From: Megalonaias nervosa
Taxonomy: Eukaryota; Mollusca; Bivalvia; Unionida; Unionidae
Assembly: GCA_016617855.1 (NCBI GenBank)
Contig: JAECUM010004934.1
Location: 1 to 64,000 of the forward strand
Length of the DNA: 64,000 nucleotides
Direction: 5' to 3'
Positions 50,231 through 61,758 of the stretch are shown piece after piece (position 1 is the first letter of the stretch; each line of letters starts with the position of its first letter). Position numbers and translations under genes: made by a program. A model generated the notes under the pieces. It was given only the letters and a program-made list of their open reading frames with translations, was not told the origin of the DNA and ran no database searches.

Positions 50231-51017
50231 GGAACAATGGGTCACAAGTATTGGTTACCTCACTTGGTCTTAGGTAAGGGACCGACACAACTACCATTAT
50301 TCTGCTAAATGGTTCATCAAATGCAGAAATAGGTTGCAGATGAGCCTTAGGTATCTTCTGATTGGGTTTTCCTACCATTTGTCAAGTATGACAAGATCTG
50401 CAGTATTTACAAATATCACTTTTAATTTTTGGCCAATAGAAGTGAGTCAAGATCTTGTGATAAGTCTTATTAATCCCTAAATGACCAGCCAAAGGAGTTT
50501 CATGGGCCAGACTAAGAATTTCCTATCTGTACAATTTTGGAACTACAATTTGATAGTTCACTGACCACTCTTCACCAGTAGGTACCTCGGGAGATCTCCA
50601 TTTTCTCATAAGAATTCCATTTTTAATGAAATAACAGACAGGTACTTCATTGGCTTCAGTTTCACTAATGGCCTTTTGAAACAAACAGGAGATCTCAGGA
50701 TCTTTTTCCTGTTTGACAGCAAGTGATTGTCGTTTGTCACCCTGATTAGAATAAAGAGAATGAGTAGTTAAAAGAGGATCACTGTGATCAATACCTTTTG
50801 ATTGATCCAAACAAGAAGTGAAAGTGACCTCATCAAAAGCCTGACCAATACATGTGTCAGCTAAAGGAATACTTTCCTGATTAAAATCATTCTCAAGAGC
50901 TTTCTTTACCATAGCTCTAGTAACGGCACAAGCTGGGTATAAATAAGGGAATTCTTTTTCAATAGGATCGACTTTCTGATCTAAACAAGGCTTGTCAGTT
51001 ACAAGTGGATTAAACAC
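50230..51017 (-). pseudogene. Pol remnant: linker and integrase zinc domain, no RT before it
   Basis: The frame 51017-50523 is a protease-to-integrase linker with VDPIEKEFPYLYPACAVTRA and, near its end, YFIKNGILMRKWRSPE and YQIVVPKLYR. After one in-frame stop the integrase zinc-binding domain follows: HETPLAGHLGINKTYHK, HFYWPKIKSDICKYC and RSCHT, with H and C-x2-C ligands in place. A second stop precedes VGKPNQKIPKAHLQPI and FDEPFSRIMV. A frameshift then breaks the start of the catalytic core. Only about 0.7 kb separates protease from integrase, so no reverse transcriptase or RNase H fits between them. Confidence 0.75.
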
Positions 51018-51049
51018 AACCTTATCTCCAGCTAGGCAATTGCCTAGTA

Positions 51050-51290
51050 ATAAATGAATGCCCTCAATGGGTAAAAGAAAACACTGTTTCGACTGTCACA
51101 GGTCCTGAGACTAAGTCTGATGACAAATTTACACAATGGAGAGGATCATTAAAAAAGCTGTACTCTTCTCCCTGAATAAGAACACTCTCATTACAATAAG
51201 ACTTCTCAGAAAAAGGCAAAGTGCCTGATAATAAACGACTCTGAGAAGCTCCTGTATCCCTTAAAATGTTAATAGGGATAGATTGGCCAA
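51050..51290 (-). pseudogene. Aspartic protease remnant (DTGAS) of the Gypsy element
   Basis: In the minus-strand frame next to the knuckle, INILRDTGASQS is visible at about 51285-51245. DTGAS is the catalytic motif of retroviral-type aspartic proteases. The frame continues through LLSGTLPFSEKSYCNES before stops and frameshifts. The motif confirms that this is the gag-to-pol boundary. Confidence 0.7.
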
Positions 51291-51540
51291 ATCACCCAAG
51301 AGTGATATAGAACCCTTTGACTTGAATGGTTCATAATTTTCCATAATAGAATCAGACTGGGGTTTATTAGACCCAACAATTGTATTGCTTTCAATACATG
51401 ACTGTGACCTTGACCTCTTAGAAGTAAGAGCATTTGGAATAGGTCTGTCTTGATTCTGATGCTTATTTTTCAATTTGTAGCAATCAGAAATAACATGTCC
51501 TTTCTTCTTGCAATAGGTACACATAGGCAGAGACAAGGAT
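51261..51540 (-). pseudogene. CCHC nucleocapsid knuckle of the Gypsy element
   Basis: The minus-strand frame contains CTYCKKKGHVISDC, an exact C-x2-C-x4-H-x4-C zinc knuckle, followed by a basic Ser/Arg/Lys-rich stretch. From family knowledge this is the nucleocapsid part of Gag, which binds the element's RNA. It lies about 400 nt after the capsid block and just before the protease motif, in the expected order. Confidence 0.8.
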
Positions 51541-51589
51541 TTTTGATCAAGCTTATCAGAAGCTTGATTTCTAAAAGTTGTGCCAGATA

Positions 51590-52276
51590 AAATTTAGAAG
51601 GGCTCGTATTAGGCTGAAATATCTTTTTACCAGAAGACTGCTGAGTGGAAGACTTGCCTATAAAAGGAACTTTATGAGCTAAGGAATAATCAGCAGCAAA
51701 ACGAGCGCATTTTCCAAGGTTTCGACCTTATGCTCATCAAAATAAGTCTTAATGTCACTATGGACACAGTTCTTGAACTCTACAAGTAATACAAGTTGTC
51801 TAAGATGTTCATAATCTTGATCAACTTTCTTAGCTAAGCACCATCTATCAAATAACTGCTCTTTTTCTCTTGCAAATTTGACATGAGTTTGTCCAGCTTC
51901 TTTTTTATAGTTCCTGAAATTTTACCAATAAGCCTCAGGGACTAACTCATAACTCTTTAAGATGCATTCCTTAACCAGATCATAGTCAGCACTTTGCTGT
52001 AGTGACAGTGAATGGTAAATATCACTAGCTTTACTAGTAAGTACACATTGTAATAATAGAGTCCAATGCTCCCTTGGCCATTTCAAATTTTCAGCAATTT
52101 TTTCAGAACGAGGAAAATATCTGTCTACTTCTTTTTCTCTAAAAGGGGACACTAACCTAATATTCTTAGTAACATCAAAACTTGAATTTGTATCTAAAAT
52201 GGGAGTGTGCTTTTCACTTGTCAGCTCTAATTCTTTTAACCTAATCTGAAATTCCCTTTCATCCTTCTCTCTTTGC

Positions 52277-52325
<49 letters not shown>

Positions 52326-52790
52326 TGCAACTGCATTTCTTTTCTTTCTGTCTCTCTCTCCTCTTTCTCCAATTGCAACTGTATTTGTTTCTCTTCTTTC
52401 TTTCTGTCTTTCTCTCTCCTCTTTCTCAAATTGAAACTGCATTTGTTTCTCTCTCTCCTCTTTCTCCAATTTTAACTGCATTTGTTTCTCCTCTTTCTGT
52501 AATTGCATTTGTTTCTCTCTCTCCTCTTTGTCAAATAGCATTTGTTTTTCTTCTTTCTGAATGAAGTTCAAGCTTTCTTAACTCCAATTCCATCTTGTAT
52601 TTTAATTTTAATTCCTTTATTTTTATGTCAGAGTCTGATACAGACTTACTGATCGAAACCAAAGCACTTCTGTCCAAAACATTCTTTTCCAACAAATACT
52701 GGACCAAAATGTTTTTTATTTCTTGCTTCATTAAAGAAGCTTTTGCCTCAGAAAGATCATATTTTCTGGCAAATTGAAGCAATTCATCTT
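51590..52790 (-). pseudogene. Gag remnant with SCAN-like capsid, Gypsy element
   Basis: Three overlapping frames on the minus strand form a broken gag. The first (52782-52531) is helical and Lys/Glu-rich. The second (52571-52236) is an E/K/R/Q repeat region whose coding includes a (CT)n microsatellite (RERERE). The third (52284-51922) contains KNIRLVSPFREKEVDRYF and NLKWPREHWTLLLQ, followed after a stop at about 51922 by FAREKEQLFDRWCLAKK. This last block has the look of the SCAN-like capsid of Gmr1-type Gypsy elements. Frameshifts near 52560 and 52270 and the stop make it non-functional. The helical E/K-rich part may be a coiled coil. Confidence 0.75.
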
Positions 52791-52991
52791 TTCTTTAATA
52801 AGTCTTACTGTTCCTGGGTAGGATTTGAAAGAAAGATCTCCACTTTTGGTGACATTGTAAAAAAGCCTGTTGATTTCACTAAAGACTTCTAAAATGAAAA
52901 ATAATGCTTGGGATTTAAAAAATTCTAAAACTAGTGGAATTTAAGTATCAAAAAACAAAGTTTTCTGAAATATTTTAGCCAAAATTCATAT

Positions 52992-53009
52992 ATCCCGGAC
53001 AAGCCCCCA
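52992..53009 (-). other. Primer-binding site resembling tRNA-Pro
   Basis: On the minus strand the sequence TGGGGGCTTGTCCGGGAT starts six bases after the LTR end. From established knowledge, TGGGGGCTCGTCCGGGAT is the tRNA-Pro primer-binding site of many retroelements; this matches 17 of 18 bases. It fixes the element's orientation and its LTR boundary. Confidence 0.75.
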
Positions 53010-53015
53010 ATTTTC

Positions 53016-53591
53016 TGTTACAAGACTAGGCTCTTACAAAATGTAACAGAAAAGAGCAAAGACAACAAGCTTCGTAAAATTTAACAAATAATTTATTTCC
53101 ATAGAAAACCAAGTGAAAAATGAGGAAAAAGAACTTACAATTTTACAAATCAAATCCAAAAATAATCCAAAAATTAAAATATAGAAGTCCTATTATTAAA
53201 AAGTCCCGAATGAATCTGAGTTTGAGTCCCAATGAAATCCAAACTGGAAGGTGATGACATCTGTTGTAACCTGCAAAGTGATGCTGTGTCAACAGTTTCT
53301 TGTTGAATCACAGAAAATATTATTCCAAATTTGAATTCCGAATAAATTTCAGTGAATGTCTTTGTCCAAGAATTTTGTAGAAACACTGATGTATTTTCAG
53401 GGAAAAGAACCACTTGAAATTCACTAAAATTTCAGCTTAAACTGGTCACAACATAATGTACAGTGACATCTCAAGTGTTTTAAGCCCGAATGAAAAATCT
53501 CACTAAAGACACCAGTTATACACAAGTTTAAGATGCAAAACAGATTCCCAGATGAAGGCCAACCTTCTTGAAAAATTAGAAGTTTGTAACA
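53016..53591 (-). mobile_element. 5' LTR of a Gmr1-like Gypsy retrotransposon
   Basis: On the plus strand this 576-bp stretch begins TGTTACAA and ends TTGTAACA, an 8-bp perfect inverted repeat of the TG...CA type expected at LTR ends. On the element's own strand (minus) it lies directly upstream of a primer-binding site and then the gag remnant, so it is the 5' LTR. A second LTR at the other end was not found. The outer boundary is inferred from the inverted repeat only. Confidence 0.65.
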
Positions 53592-53954
53592 ATAAACACA
53601 TCTTTTATATCATGTTCTCCAAGTATGACCTTGACTTAACTTAATGGTTCTTACTCTGAGAAAGAATTACAAAAAAAAAACCCACCCAAAAAGTTGTTTA
53701 CCAAAACTCTCACTGGTTCTGAATCAAGGTCAGAAACTAGATACAGTGTTTCTATTATTAGGTGTTTATCAATAAAAAAAATTCAGTCAGGTCAAACAGA
53801 ACTGAACTGAATTTCTGGACAATATCAAATCCAGTAAACAAAGTTACATTACAATAGCATGTAATGGAATAAAAAAAATAATTAAAAACTAACAAACAAA
53901 TAATTAAATTAAATATACATAACATAATAATCATGCAGAAAATAAAGAAAGAAA

Positions 53955-54655
53955 ACTGAAATTTCAAAAAAGAGCAGCTAATGTTGTTTTTATGCTCAGT
54001 TAGATACACCATCAATAAATCTTTTTAAAACCATTATGTGGCTTCCTTTTCAGCAGAGAACTTGGCTTCAAAAGGATATACTAATTTATAAATCTGTACA
54101 TGGGAAGGCTCCTGATTATCTGAAATTTACATTTAAATTGTGGAAAATATACATATGCATAAAGTTACTAAGATCCCATCTCAAACAACAATTTTTATTT
54201 ACCTAAACCAGATTCAGAGTTTTATGGGAAGATTTTTATTTTTCTGGAGCCAAACTATAGAATTCCATTACACTCTATAAAAGGTCAATTGTCACATGCC
54301 AAGCATTTATAAAGCATGTTAGTCAACATTTACATAAATAATCATTTCATATCATTATATGTAATTCAGTACTCTTCTTTAAAAAAGTGTACTTTCATTT
54401 ACTACACTGGAATGCCTTACAGAGGTTCGTTACTTTATGTAATCATCCTTAATGTCTTGTACATATTTTACAGTTGATCAGTTATCTAGTTTTTAATAGC
54501 ATTGTTGTCTAAAGACTCCACAACATGGAAAAAACTGTACATCATGTACATATAACTGTAGAAGGCATCATAGAAGATTGGTCAGTTGAAAAAATGAGCT
54601 TCATTAAATAAAGTTATTATTATTATTATTATTATTATCATTATTATTATTATTT
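53955..54655 (+). pseudogene. LINE (L2/CR1-type) 3' end with (ATT)n tail
   Basis: In shifting plus-strand frames the remnant reads KKRAANVVF, GKAPDYLK-like GRLL/APDYLKF, LRSHLKQQFL and FYFSGAKL-NSI. That is the C-terminal end of the reverse-transcriptase ORF typical of L2/CR1/jockey-type elements (YKSVHG, APDYLK, GAKLWNSLP). Many stops and frameshifts are present. About 300 bp of 3' UTR lead to AATAAAGTTATTATT and an ATT tract at 54617-54654, the usual L2-like 3' tail. Confidence 0.65.
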
Positions 54656-54779
54656 GGTTTAGTTTTTTTCTACAATGGTAAACACTATATGTTCCTTCAT
54701 GGCAGGGCATAACAAAATAATCAGCTATACAGTATTACTACTCACCAATCATGAATAAAATATCAGCCTGTAACTCCAA

Positions 54780-56290
54780 TCAGATTAATCATGTTACATA
54801 TATCTGTAACTCCACTCAGATCAATCATGCTATTTATATTCTGTAACTCCACTCAGATCATTCATGTTATTTATATCTGTAACTCCACTCTGATCATGTT
54901 ACTTATATCTGTAACTCCACTCAGATCGATCATGTTACTTATATCAGTAACTCTAATCAATCATGTTGCTTATATCTGTAACTCCACTCAGATTGATCGT
55001 GTTACTTATTTCTGTAACTCCATTCATACTGATCATGTTACTTATATCTGTAACTTGACCCAGATCAATCATGTTACTTATATCTGCAACTCCACTCAGA
55101 TTGATCATGCTACTTACATCTGTAACTCCACTCTGATCATGCTACTTATATCTGTAACTCCACTCAGATCAATCATGTAACTTACACATGTAACTCCACT
55201 CTGGTTGATCATGTTACTTATATATGTAACTTGACTCAGACTGATCATGCTACATATATCTGTAACTCCACTCAGATCATGTTACTTATATCTGTAACTC
55301 CAGTCAATCATGTTATTTATATCTGTAACTCCAGTCAATCATGTTACTTATATCTGTAACTTCACTCAGATCGATTATGCTACATATATATGTAACTCCA
55401 CTCTAATCATGTTACTCATATCTGTAACTCCAAATGATGATGTTACTTATATCTGTAACTCCACTCAGATTGATCATGTTCCTTATATCTGTAACTTGAC
55501 CCAGATCGATCATGTTACTTATATCTATAACTCCACTCAGATAGATCATTTTACTTACATCTGTAACTCCACTCTGATCATGTCATTTATATCTGTAGCT
55601 CTACTCTGGTCATGTTACTTATATCAGTAACTCCAATCAATCATGCTACTTATATCTGTAACTCCATTCAGATCAACAATGTTAAATATATCTATAACTC
55701 CACTCTGATCATGTTACTTATATCTGTAACTCCAATCAATCATGTTACTTATATCTGTAACTCCACTCAGATCGATCATGCTACATATATCTGTAACTCC
55801 ACTCTGATCATGTTACTCATAGCTGTAACTCCAACTAATCATATTACTTATATCTGTAACTCCACTCAGATCAATCATGTTAATATATATGTAACTCCAC
55901 TCAGCTCAGTCATCTTACTTATATCTGTCACTCCACTCAGATTGATCATGTTACCTATATCTGTAACTCCACTCGGATTGATCATCCAACTTATTTCTAT
56001 AACTTGACTCAGATTGATCATGCTACATATATCTGTACTCCACTCTGATCATGTTACTTTATCTGTAATGCCAATCAATAATGTTACTTATATCTGTAAG
56101 TCCACTTAAATTGATAATGTTACTTATATATGTAACTCCACTCTGATTGTGTTACTTATATCTGTAACTCCACTCAGATTGATCATGTTACTTATATCTG
56201 TAACTCGACTCAGACCCATCATGTTAGTTATATCTGTAACTCGATTCAGATTGACCATGTTACTTATATCTGTAACTTTACTCAGAATGA
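54780..56290 (+). repeat. 36-bp minisatellite with 30-32-bp variants, about 42 copies
   Basis: The main unit is ATGTTACTTATATCTGTAAC plus TCCACTCAGATCGATC. Shorter forms drop the TCGATC end. Because 36 is a multiple of three, open frames of 106-131 codons cross it. It ends about 70 bp from exon 2. Confidence 0.9.
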
Positions 56291-56362
56291 GCATGCCACT
56301 TACATTCAAACTCTTTGAATCAATTTGAATTATGTTTAGATAACTTTGTACTCATTACTTAC

Positions 56363-56440
56363 ATTGTTGATAACTTGGGATAAATGTCCCCACACATAGC
56401 TGCATGTGGAAATGTTCCAAGTCGATTGTTGCTAATGAAT
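56363..56440 (-). CDS. LRR protein gene, exon 2
   Basis: This 78-nt exon has acceptor AAATTTACAG and donor GTAAGT and is phase 2 at both ends. It encodes FISNNRLGTFPHAAM and then CGDIYPKLST. That is one 26-residue LRR with the NNRL core and a Pro in the variable part. The first base A joins the CT of the previous exon to make Leu, which keeps the repeat register. It lies just beyond a 1.5-kb minisatellite (54780-56290), so the downstream intron begins almost directly in tandem repeats. The next exon is 12.6 kb away. Confidence 0.85.
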
Positions 56441-56589
56441 CTGTAAATTTGAAAAACATTTTTTTTCAGATTGTTTATATGTGCAATTCTTGATATCTCA
56501 GATGGATTAGTTTTTTTTTTTTTAGCATATGGCTGATGAGATTGCAAGTCAGCTATTTAAAACAATGACAGCCCACCTGTGATATCAAA

Positions 56590-56895
56590 ATAGAAGACAT
56601 ATAAATTGTCTAAGATATCAGTTAGTACACATATTATCAATCTGAAATATCAGGTAATGCACCTACAATCAATGTGAAATATCAGGTAGTTCACCTACAA
56701 TTAGTCTGATATAACAAGTAGTACATATATAATTAGTCTCAGATATCAGATAGTACACCTACAAGTAGTCTAATATAACAGGTAGTACACATAATTAGCC
56801 TGAGATATCAGGTAGTACACATATAATCAGTCTGATATAACAGTTATGACACATATAATCAGTCTGATATAACAGTTATGACACATATAATTAGT
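56590..56895 (+). repeat. About 30-bp degenerate tandem repeat
   Basis: Units are built from AGATATCAGGTAGTACAC and ATATAATTAGTCTG. The last two copies are nearly identical. Confidence 0.85.
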
Positions 56896-57689
56896 GTCTG
56901 CCTGCAAAGATTGTATTTGCATAGAGAATTTACAGATATCAGTCTGAGGGAAAACTGCAAAAGATGTGACCTCTTGCAGCTTCTTGATATCAAGCAAATA
57001 CATTTTGATCTCATCTCTTGAGAAAGTGTTGACATTATCATTTTTATAACATAATGTATGTGCTGTCAGAAAGATGCCAGACATGTATACAAAGAAACTG
57101 TTCTTACAACAGTCTTCCTGACAGATATAAATGTTACTTTTTTTTACCTCAAAGGTGTGAATTGGCATGCTTGTTTTTCATTATTATTTCAATTTAATCT
57201 AACTCAACACTCGCAACAATGCTTAGTGCCTCAAAATTTGGGGTTCACCATTTTCATTTCACCTCATTTTGTCTACCAGGCCCTGGATTGGCTCTCCATT
57301 GCATGGTGATGAAATCAAAGTGTTTTTCCTAATCACCCAGGATAACACATAATGATTTGTTTATTATGTACTCTAACTTGTAATCAGCATCAAATAAATG
57401 ATGTCCAAATTTTAATACACTGAAACTTGTCCTACCAAAAAAAGATGGCCTTCAAGACAGGTGGTCTCTTATTATAGGTCCATTATATAGTGCATTTGAT
57501 CCATGCATGAAAATTCTGATCTTTGATCACAGGTGTTTTTTCAAAACTGTTGTGTTTTAAATCTGGTTTATTACAAGAAAAACAATTGCAAATATAACAT
57601 TAGAATAATATGCTTATTTCTTTTTTTAATCTTGTTTACTTGATACAATAATTCATTCATGCATGAATACATGTGGCACAGTCAAATAC

Positions 57690-58075
57690 ATTTTAAAAAG
57701 CTGGAAGACATCATAATGTAGAATAATGGATGACATCATAATGTTGAATGTTGGATGACATCAAAATATTGGATGTTGGATGACATCATAATGTAGAAAG
57801 TTGGATGACATCAAAATATTTAATGTTGGATGACATCATAATGTAGAATGTTGGATGACATCAAAATATTGAATGTTGGATGACATCATAATGTAGAATA
57901 ATGGATGACATCATAATGCTGAATGTTGGATGACATCAAAATATTGAATGTTGGATGACATCATAATGAAGAATGTTTCATGACATCATATGTTGAATGT
58001 TGGATGACATCATAATATACAATGTTTCATGACATCATAATGTAGATGTGTCATGACATCATATTGTAGAAATGT
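57690..58075 (+). repeat. 25-bp minisatellite, about 15 copies
   Basis: The unit is ATGACATCATAATGTAGAAT plus GTTGG, with AAAATATT variants in alternate copies. Confidence 0.9.
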
Positions 58076-58776
58076 TGGATAGTTTCATAAAGCATGTCCT
58101 TACTGTATATATATACTATTCAGCTATTTCCAATCTTAAGTCTTTGGGACAAAATCAAGGTATATATTAATTAAAATAATATAAATTTTGATTTTTGCCA
58201 TTTGATTAGTTCAAAACTTATAAAAATATCCAATCTGATTAAAATCAGATCTTCACTGTCCTATGTGAAGATCTGACAGTGGCCACTTAGGGGTCATGTT
58301 CCAGTGACCTATGCTATTACCATAATTGCTCATTTTATCAGCCAATCAGATGAAATCTTATATCTTTGCATTTGGGAGACTGAGCAGTATAGCTGAAGAA
58401 AATCAGCATGTGCCTATTGATGACTGTTTCACTTTAAAATTTCTGAAAGCTGCATTTCCATTGGCTAACTCAAAGGTCACCAGAACATGACCTCTAAGCA
58501 GTCACTGTCAGATCTACACCCAGGACAGTGGATATCTGATTTCAATCAGATTGTAAAAATATCCAACATATATGCCTACATACACAGAGACAGACAGATA
58601 GAGAGATCAAGAGATAACAATTTAAAAAAAAAATGCATAACAAGAAACCCTCATCAAGATATAATTACAAATTTTTACTAAACAAGTGATTGCTCATATA
58701 TTAAATTTGATTTTGATTTTACAAGCCGTAATTAAATAATTAAAAGGACATATAAATTTATGAAGATGCCACTTAC

Positions 58777-58929
58777 AGGTACACCAGATTTTGACCTATA
58801 CCATGCCATGCATCAAATGCTATGGTCTGCATTGGAGGATTCTGGGAATGAAGTCGCAACTCCACAAGTTTTGGAAGGTTCATAAATGATTTGCTAGTTA
58901 TATACTGCAGACAATTCCTATGTAAGTCA
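58777..58929 (-). CDS. LRR protein gene, exon 1 of the confident series (internal)
   Basis: This internal exon of a leucine-rich-repeat protein is the most upstream one with two good splice sites. The acceptor is TTTTCAG and the donor is GTAAGT. It is 153 nt long, starting with one base that completes a codon and ending with two bases (CT) of the next, so it is phase 2 at both ends. The peptide opens with DLHRNCLQYI, the LRR core in which Asn is fifth. A second repeat follows around LVELRLHSQN, and the exon ends QNLVY plus a split Leu codon. It joins the next exon in frame as YL-FISNNRL. The role is unknown: LRR arrays usually bind proteins outside the cell or as receptor ectodomains, which is family knowledge and not shown here. 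Confidence 0.85.
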
Positions 58930-59124
58930 CTGAAAATGAAACGGAATAAAATTTAAGATCATGCTGAATTAGAAGGAAGACATTAAAATTTCATTGTAAT
59001 TACACAACTACATTTACTTTTCTTACATGAAGTTTTTCATTTTATAATAATGTACCCTGTCATGTTATATTTTAAATATGTACATCCCACTCCAAACAAT
59101 CTACCCTCAAATCTATCATCACAT

Positions 59125-59343
59125 ACCATATATACTCACTTTTAAGTCAAGTCAAACTGCAAATAACAAAGATCCTGATTTGCTGTAACATAATCCACCT
59201 GCAGACCAAGGTATATGTTGTTTGTTCCACTGATTACTCCTAACAAACTGCACAGACCCAGATCTGCTGGTACACAATGCACTAGCTGATCTGGGTCAGT
59301 GCAGTTTGTGGCTGGACTCGACTTATAAATGAGTATATATGGT
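59125..59343 (-). mobile_element. Nested-hairpin MITE, copy C, best termini
   Basis: This copy has the clearest terminal inverted repeats: ACCATATATACTCACTTTTA at one end and the complement of ACCATATATACTCATTTATA at the other, about 29 bp with few mismatches. It is 219 bp long. The internal hairpins are in the reverse order to copies A and B, hence minus strand. I could not see a clear target-site duplication. Confidence 0.75.
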
Positions 59344-59439
59344 AATACATTTTCTGATCTTGGACTATGCTGTTCACTTGAAATATAAAAGTAGAACAAT
59401 AAGCAGAAGATTGCGATTCTGACAGTTACATTATGGAAT

Positions 59440-60875
59440 GACAGAATCTTATATGGACTTACCCTGTGTGATTTTGACTGTTACCTTATGCAATGGCAGA
59501 ATCCTATATGGATTTACCCAGTGTGATTTGGACTGTTACCATATGCAATGACAGAATCCTATATGGATTTACCCAGTGTGATTTGGACTGTTACCTTATG
59601 CAATGACAGAATCCTATATGGATTTACCCAGTGTGATTTGGACTGTTGAATGATAGAATCTTATATGGACTTACCCTGTGTGATTTTGACTGTTACCTTA
59701 TGCAATGGCAGAATCCTATATGGATTTACCCAGTGTGATTTGGACTGTTACCTTATGCAATGACAGAATCCTATATGGATTTACCCAGTGTGATTTGGAC
59801 TGTTGAATGATAGAATCTTATATGGACTTACCCTGTGTGATTTTGACTGTTACCTTATGCAATGGCAGAATCCTATATGGATTTACCCAGTGTGATTTGG
59901 ACTGTTACCTTATGCAATGACAGAATCCTATATGGATTTACCCAGTGTGATTTGGACTGTTGAATGATAGAATCTTATATGGACTTACCCTGTGTGATTT
60001 TGACTGTTACCTTATGCAATGACAGAATCCTATATGGATTTACCCAGTGTGATTTGACTGTTGAATGACAGAATCTTATGTGGATTTACCCTGTGTGATT
60101 TTTACTGTTATGTTATGCAATGACAGAATCTTTTCTGGATTTACCAAGTGTGATTATGACTGTTATGTTGTGCAATGACAGAATATTATCTGGATTTACC
60201 AAGTGTGATTATGACTGTTATGTTGTGCAATGACAGAATCTTATCTGGATTTACCAAGTGTGATTATGACTGTTATGTTGTGCAATGACAGAATATTATC
60301 TGGATTTACCAAGTGTGATTATGACTGTTATGTTATGCAATGACAGAATCTTATCTGGATTTACCAAGTGTGATTATGACTGTTATGTTATGCAATGACA
60401 GAATCTTATCTGGATTTACCAAATGTGATTATGACTGTTATGTTGTGCAATGACAGAATCTTTTTCTGGATTTACCAAGTGTGATTATGACTGTTATGTT
60501 GTGCAATGACAGAATATTATCTGGATTTACCAAGTGTGATTATGACTGTTATGTTATGCAATGACAGAATCTTATCTGGATTTACCAAGTGTGATTATAA
60601 CTGTTATGTTATGCAATGACAGAATCTTATCTGGATTTACCAAGTGTGATTATGACTGTTATGTTATGCAATGACAGAATCTTATCTGGATTTACCAAGT
60701 GTGATTATGACTGTTATGTTGTGCAATGACAGAATCTTATCTGGATTTACCAAGTGTGATTATGACTGTTACATTATGCAATGACAGAATCTTATCTGGA
60801 TTTACCAAGTGTGATTTTGGCTGATATTTTATACAATGACAGAATCTTATGTGGATTTACCCAGTGTAAGCAAGT
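59440..60875 (+). repeat. 55-bp minisatellite with higher-order structure, about 26 copies
   Basis: The basic unit is CAATGACAGAATCTTATCTG, GATTTACCAAGTGTGATTAT, GACTGTTATGTTATG. The part before 60060 is arranged in roughly 158-bp triplets, each with one shortened unit (GTTGAATGATAG). The part after it is simple 55-bp units. Confidence 0.9.
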
Positions 60876-61447
60876 ATAACTAGATACTAAGCAGGTGTTT
60901 CTTGATGTTGAAATGGAAGGAACATTAATTAATATATACATGTATGCACACTTATAGAGGTATATATTTTTTAAAGCTTTTATTAAAAAAAAATAGATGA
61001 TACATACATGTGATATGTATCTGTATATAATATAGTTCTAGACAAAAAAAAATTTTGTCTGTCAGTGTAAGATTAAAGGAAAAAAGAGAGAGAATCTTTA
61101 CATTCTATCAGCTGATCAGGCATGAAGTGACATTATGTATTATAAATACATTATACACTATAATGTACATCATGCTATAAGCATGCTATAAACATGCATT
61201 TAAATTATAACTCAAATTTGTCTTAGTTACTGGTGAAATAATGGCTCCCACTGTTCCCCAACTGACATAAATGTTTCTTTCTTTACAGATTTGATTGCAA
61301 CGTACTAGTATTTTTCCAAATTATAGTGGTCTTTAATAAAAACTTTCAATCCCTCTAATCAAGGCACATCCCTTTTCATTATATATATAAGAAAACAAAA
61401 ACACAAAGGTTGCTCATATATTCCATCTGTACATGTCTATCCCAATA

Positions 61448-61705
61448 TTACGATCCCGAGTGGCCGAGTGGTCTAAAGCGCTTTCCATTACGGATCACTG
61501 CCATCTCACCTCTGTCTGCGTGGGTTCAAGTCAAGGATTCGGCGAATGTGGATTTGTGAGAAACCTTTCCAGTAGCTTCTTGTGGGTTGGTGGTTCTTTC
61601 CGGGGATTTCCCGGTTTCTTCCTCCACCATTAATACTGGCCGCCATGTATAGTCTATCGTGTGCTGAAAAATGGCGTTAAGCCCCACAACAACAACAACA
61701 ACATT
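61448..61705 (+). mobile_element. tRNA-derived SINE, family 1, best copy
   Basis: This is the best-preserved of five copies. The head has an A box (GTGGCCGAGTGGTCTAAAGC) and a B box (GGGTTCAAGTC) in Ser/Leu-tRNA style, so RNA polymerase III promoter parts are intact. The body holds CTTGTGGGTTGGTGGTTC and TTTCTTCCTCCACCAT. The tail is GCTGAAAAATGGCGTTAAG and then (ACA)n. MetaSINE-type families of bivalves are a possible match; I cannot confirm it. Confidence 0.75.
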
Positions 61706-61721
61706 CTTTGGACTTTGCACA

Positions 61722-61758
<37 letters not shown>

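Noticed and set aside
54791..56007. Open frames of 106-131 codons with NSTQIDHVTYIC repeats
   Set aside because: The 36-bp unit is a multiple of three, so the frame stays open by chance. There is no start context or splice support.
56827..57168. 113-codon minus-strand frame
   Set aside because: Part of it resembles a sequence repeated near 22790-22860, and it lies in an intron without splice context. It is probably an old repeat.
61455..61530. Possible true tRNA gene
   Set aside because: The A and B boxes belong to a SINE head: the sequence continues into the SINE body, and an acceptor stem cannot be closed.
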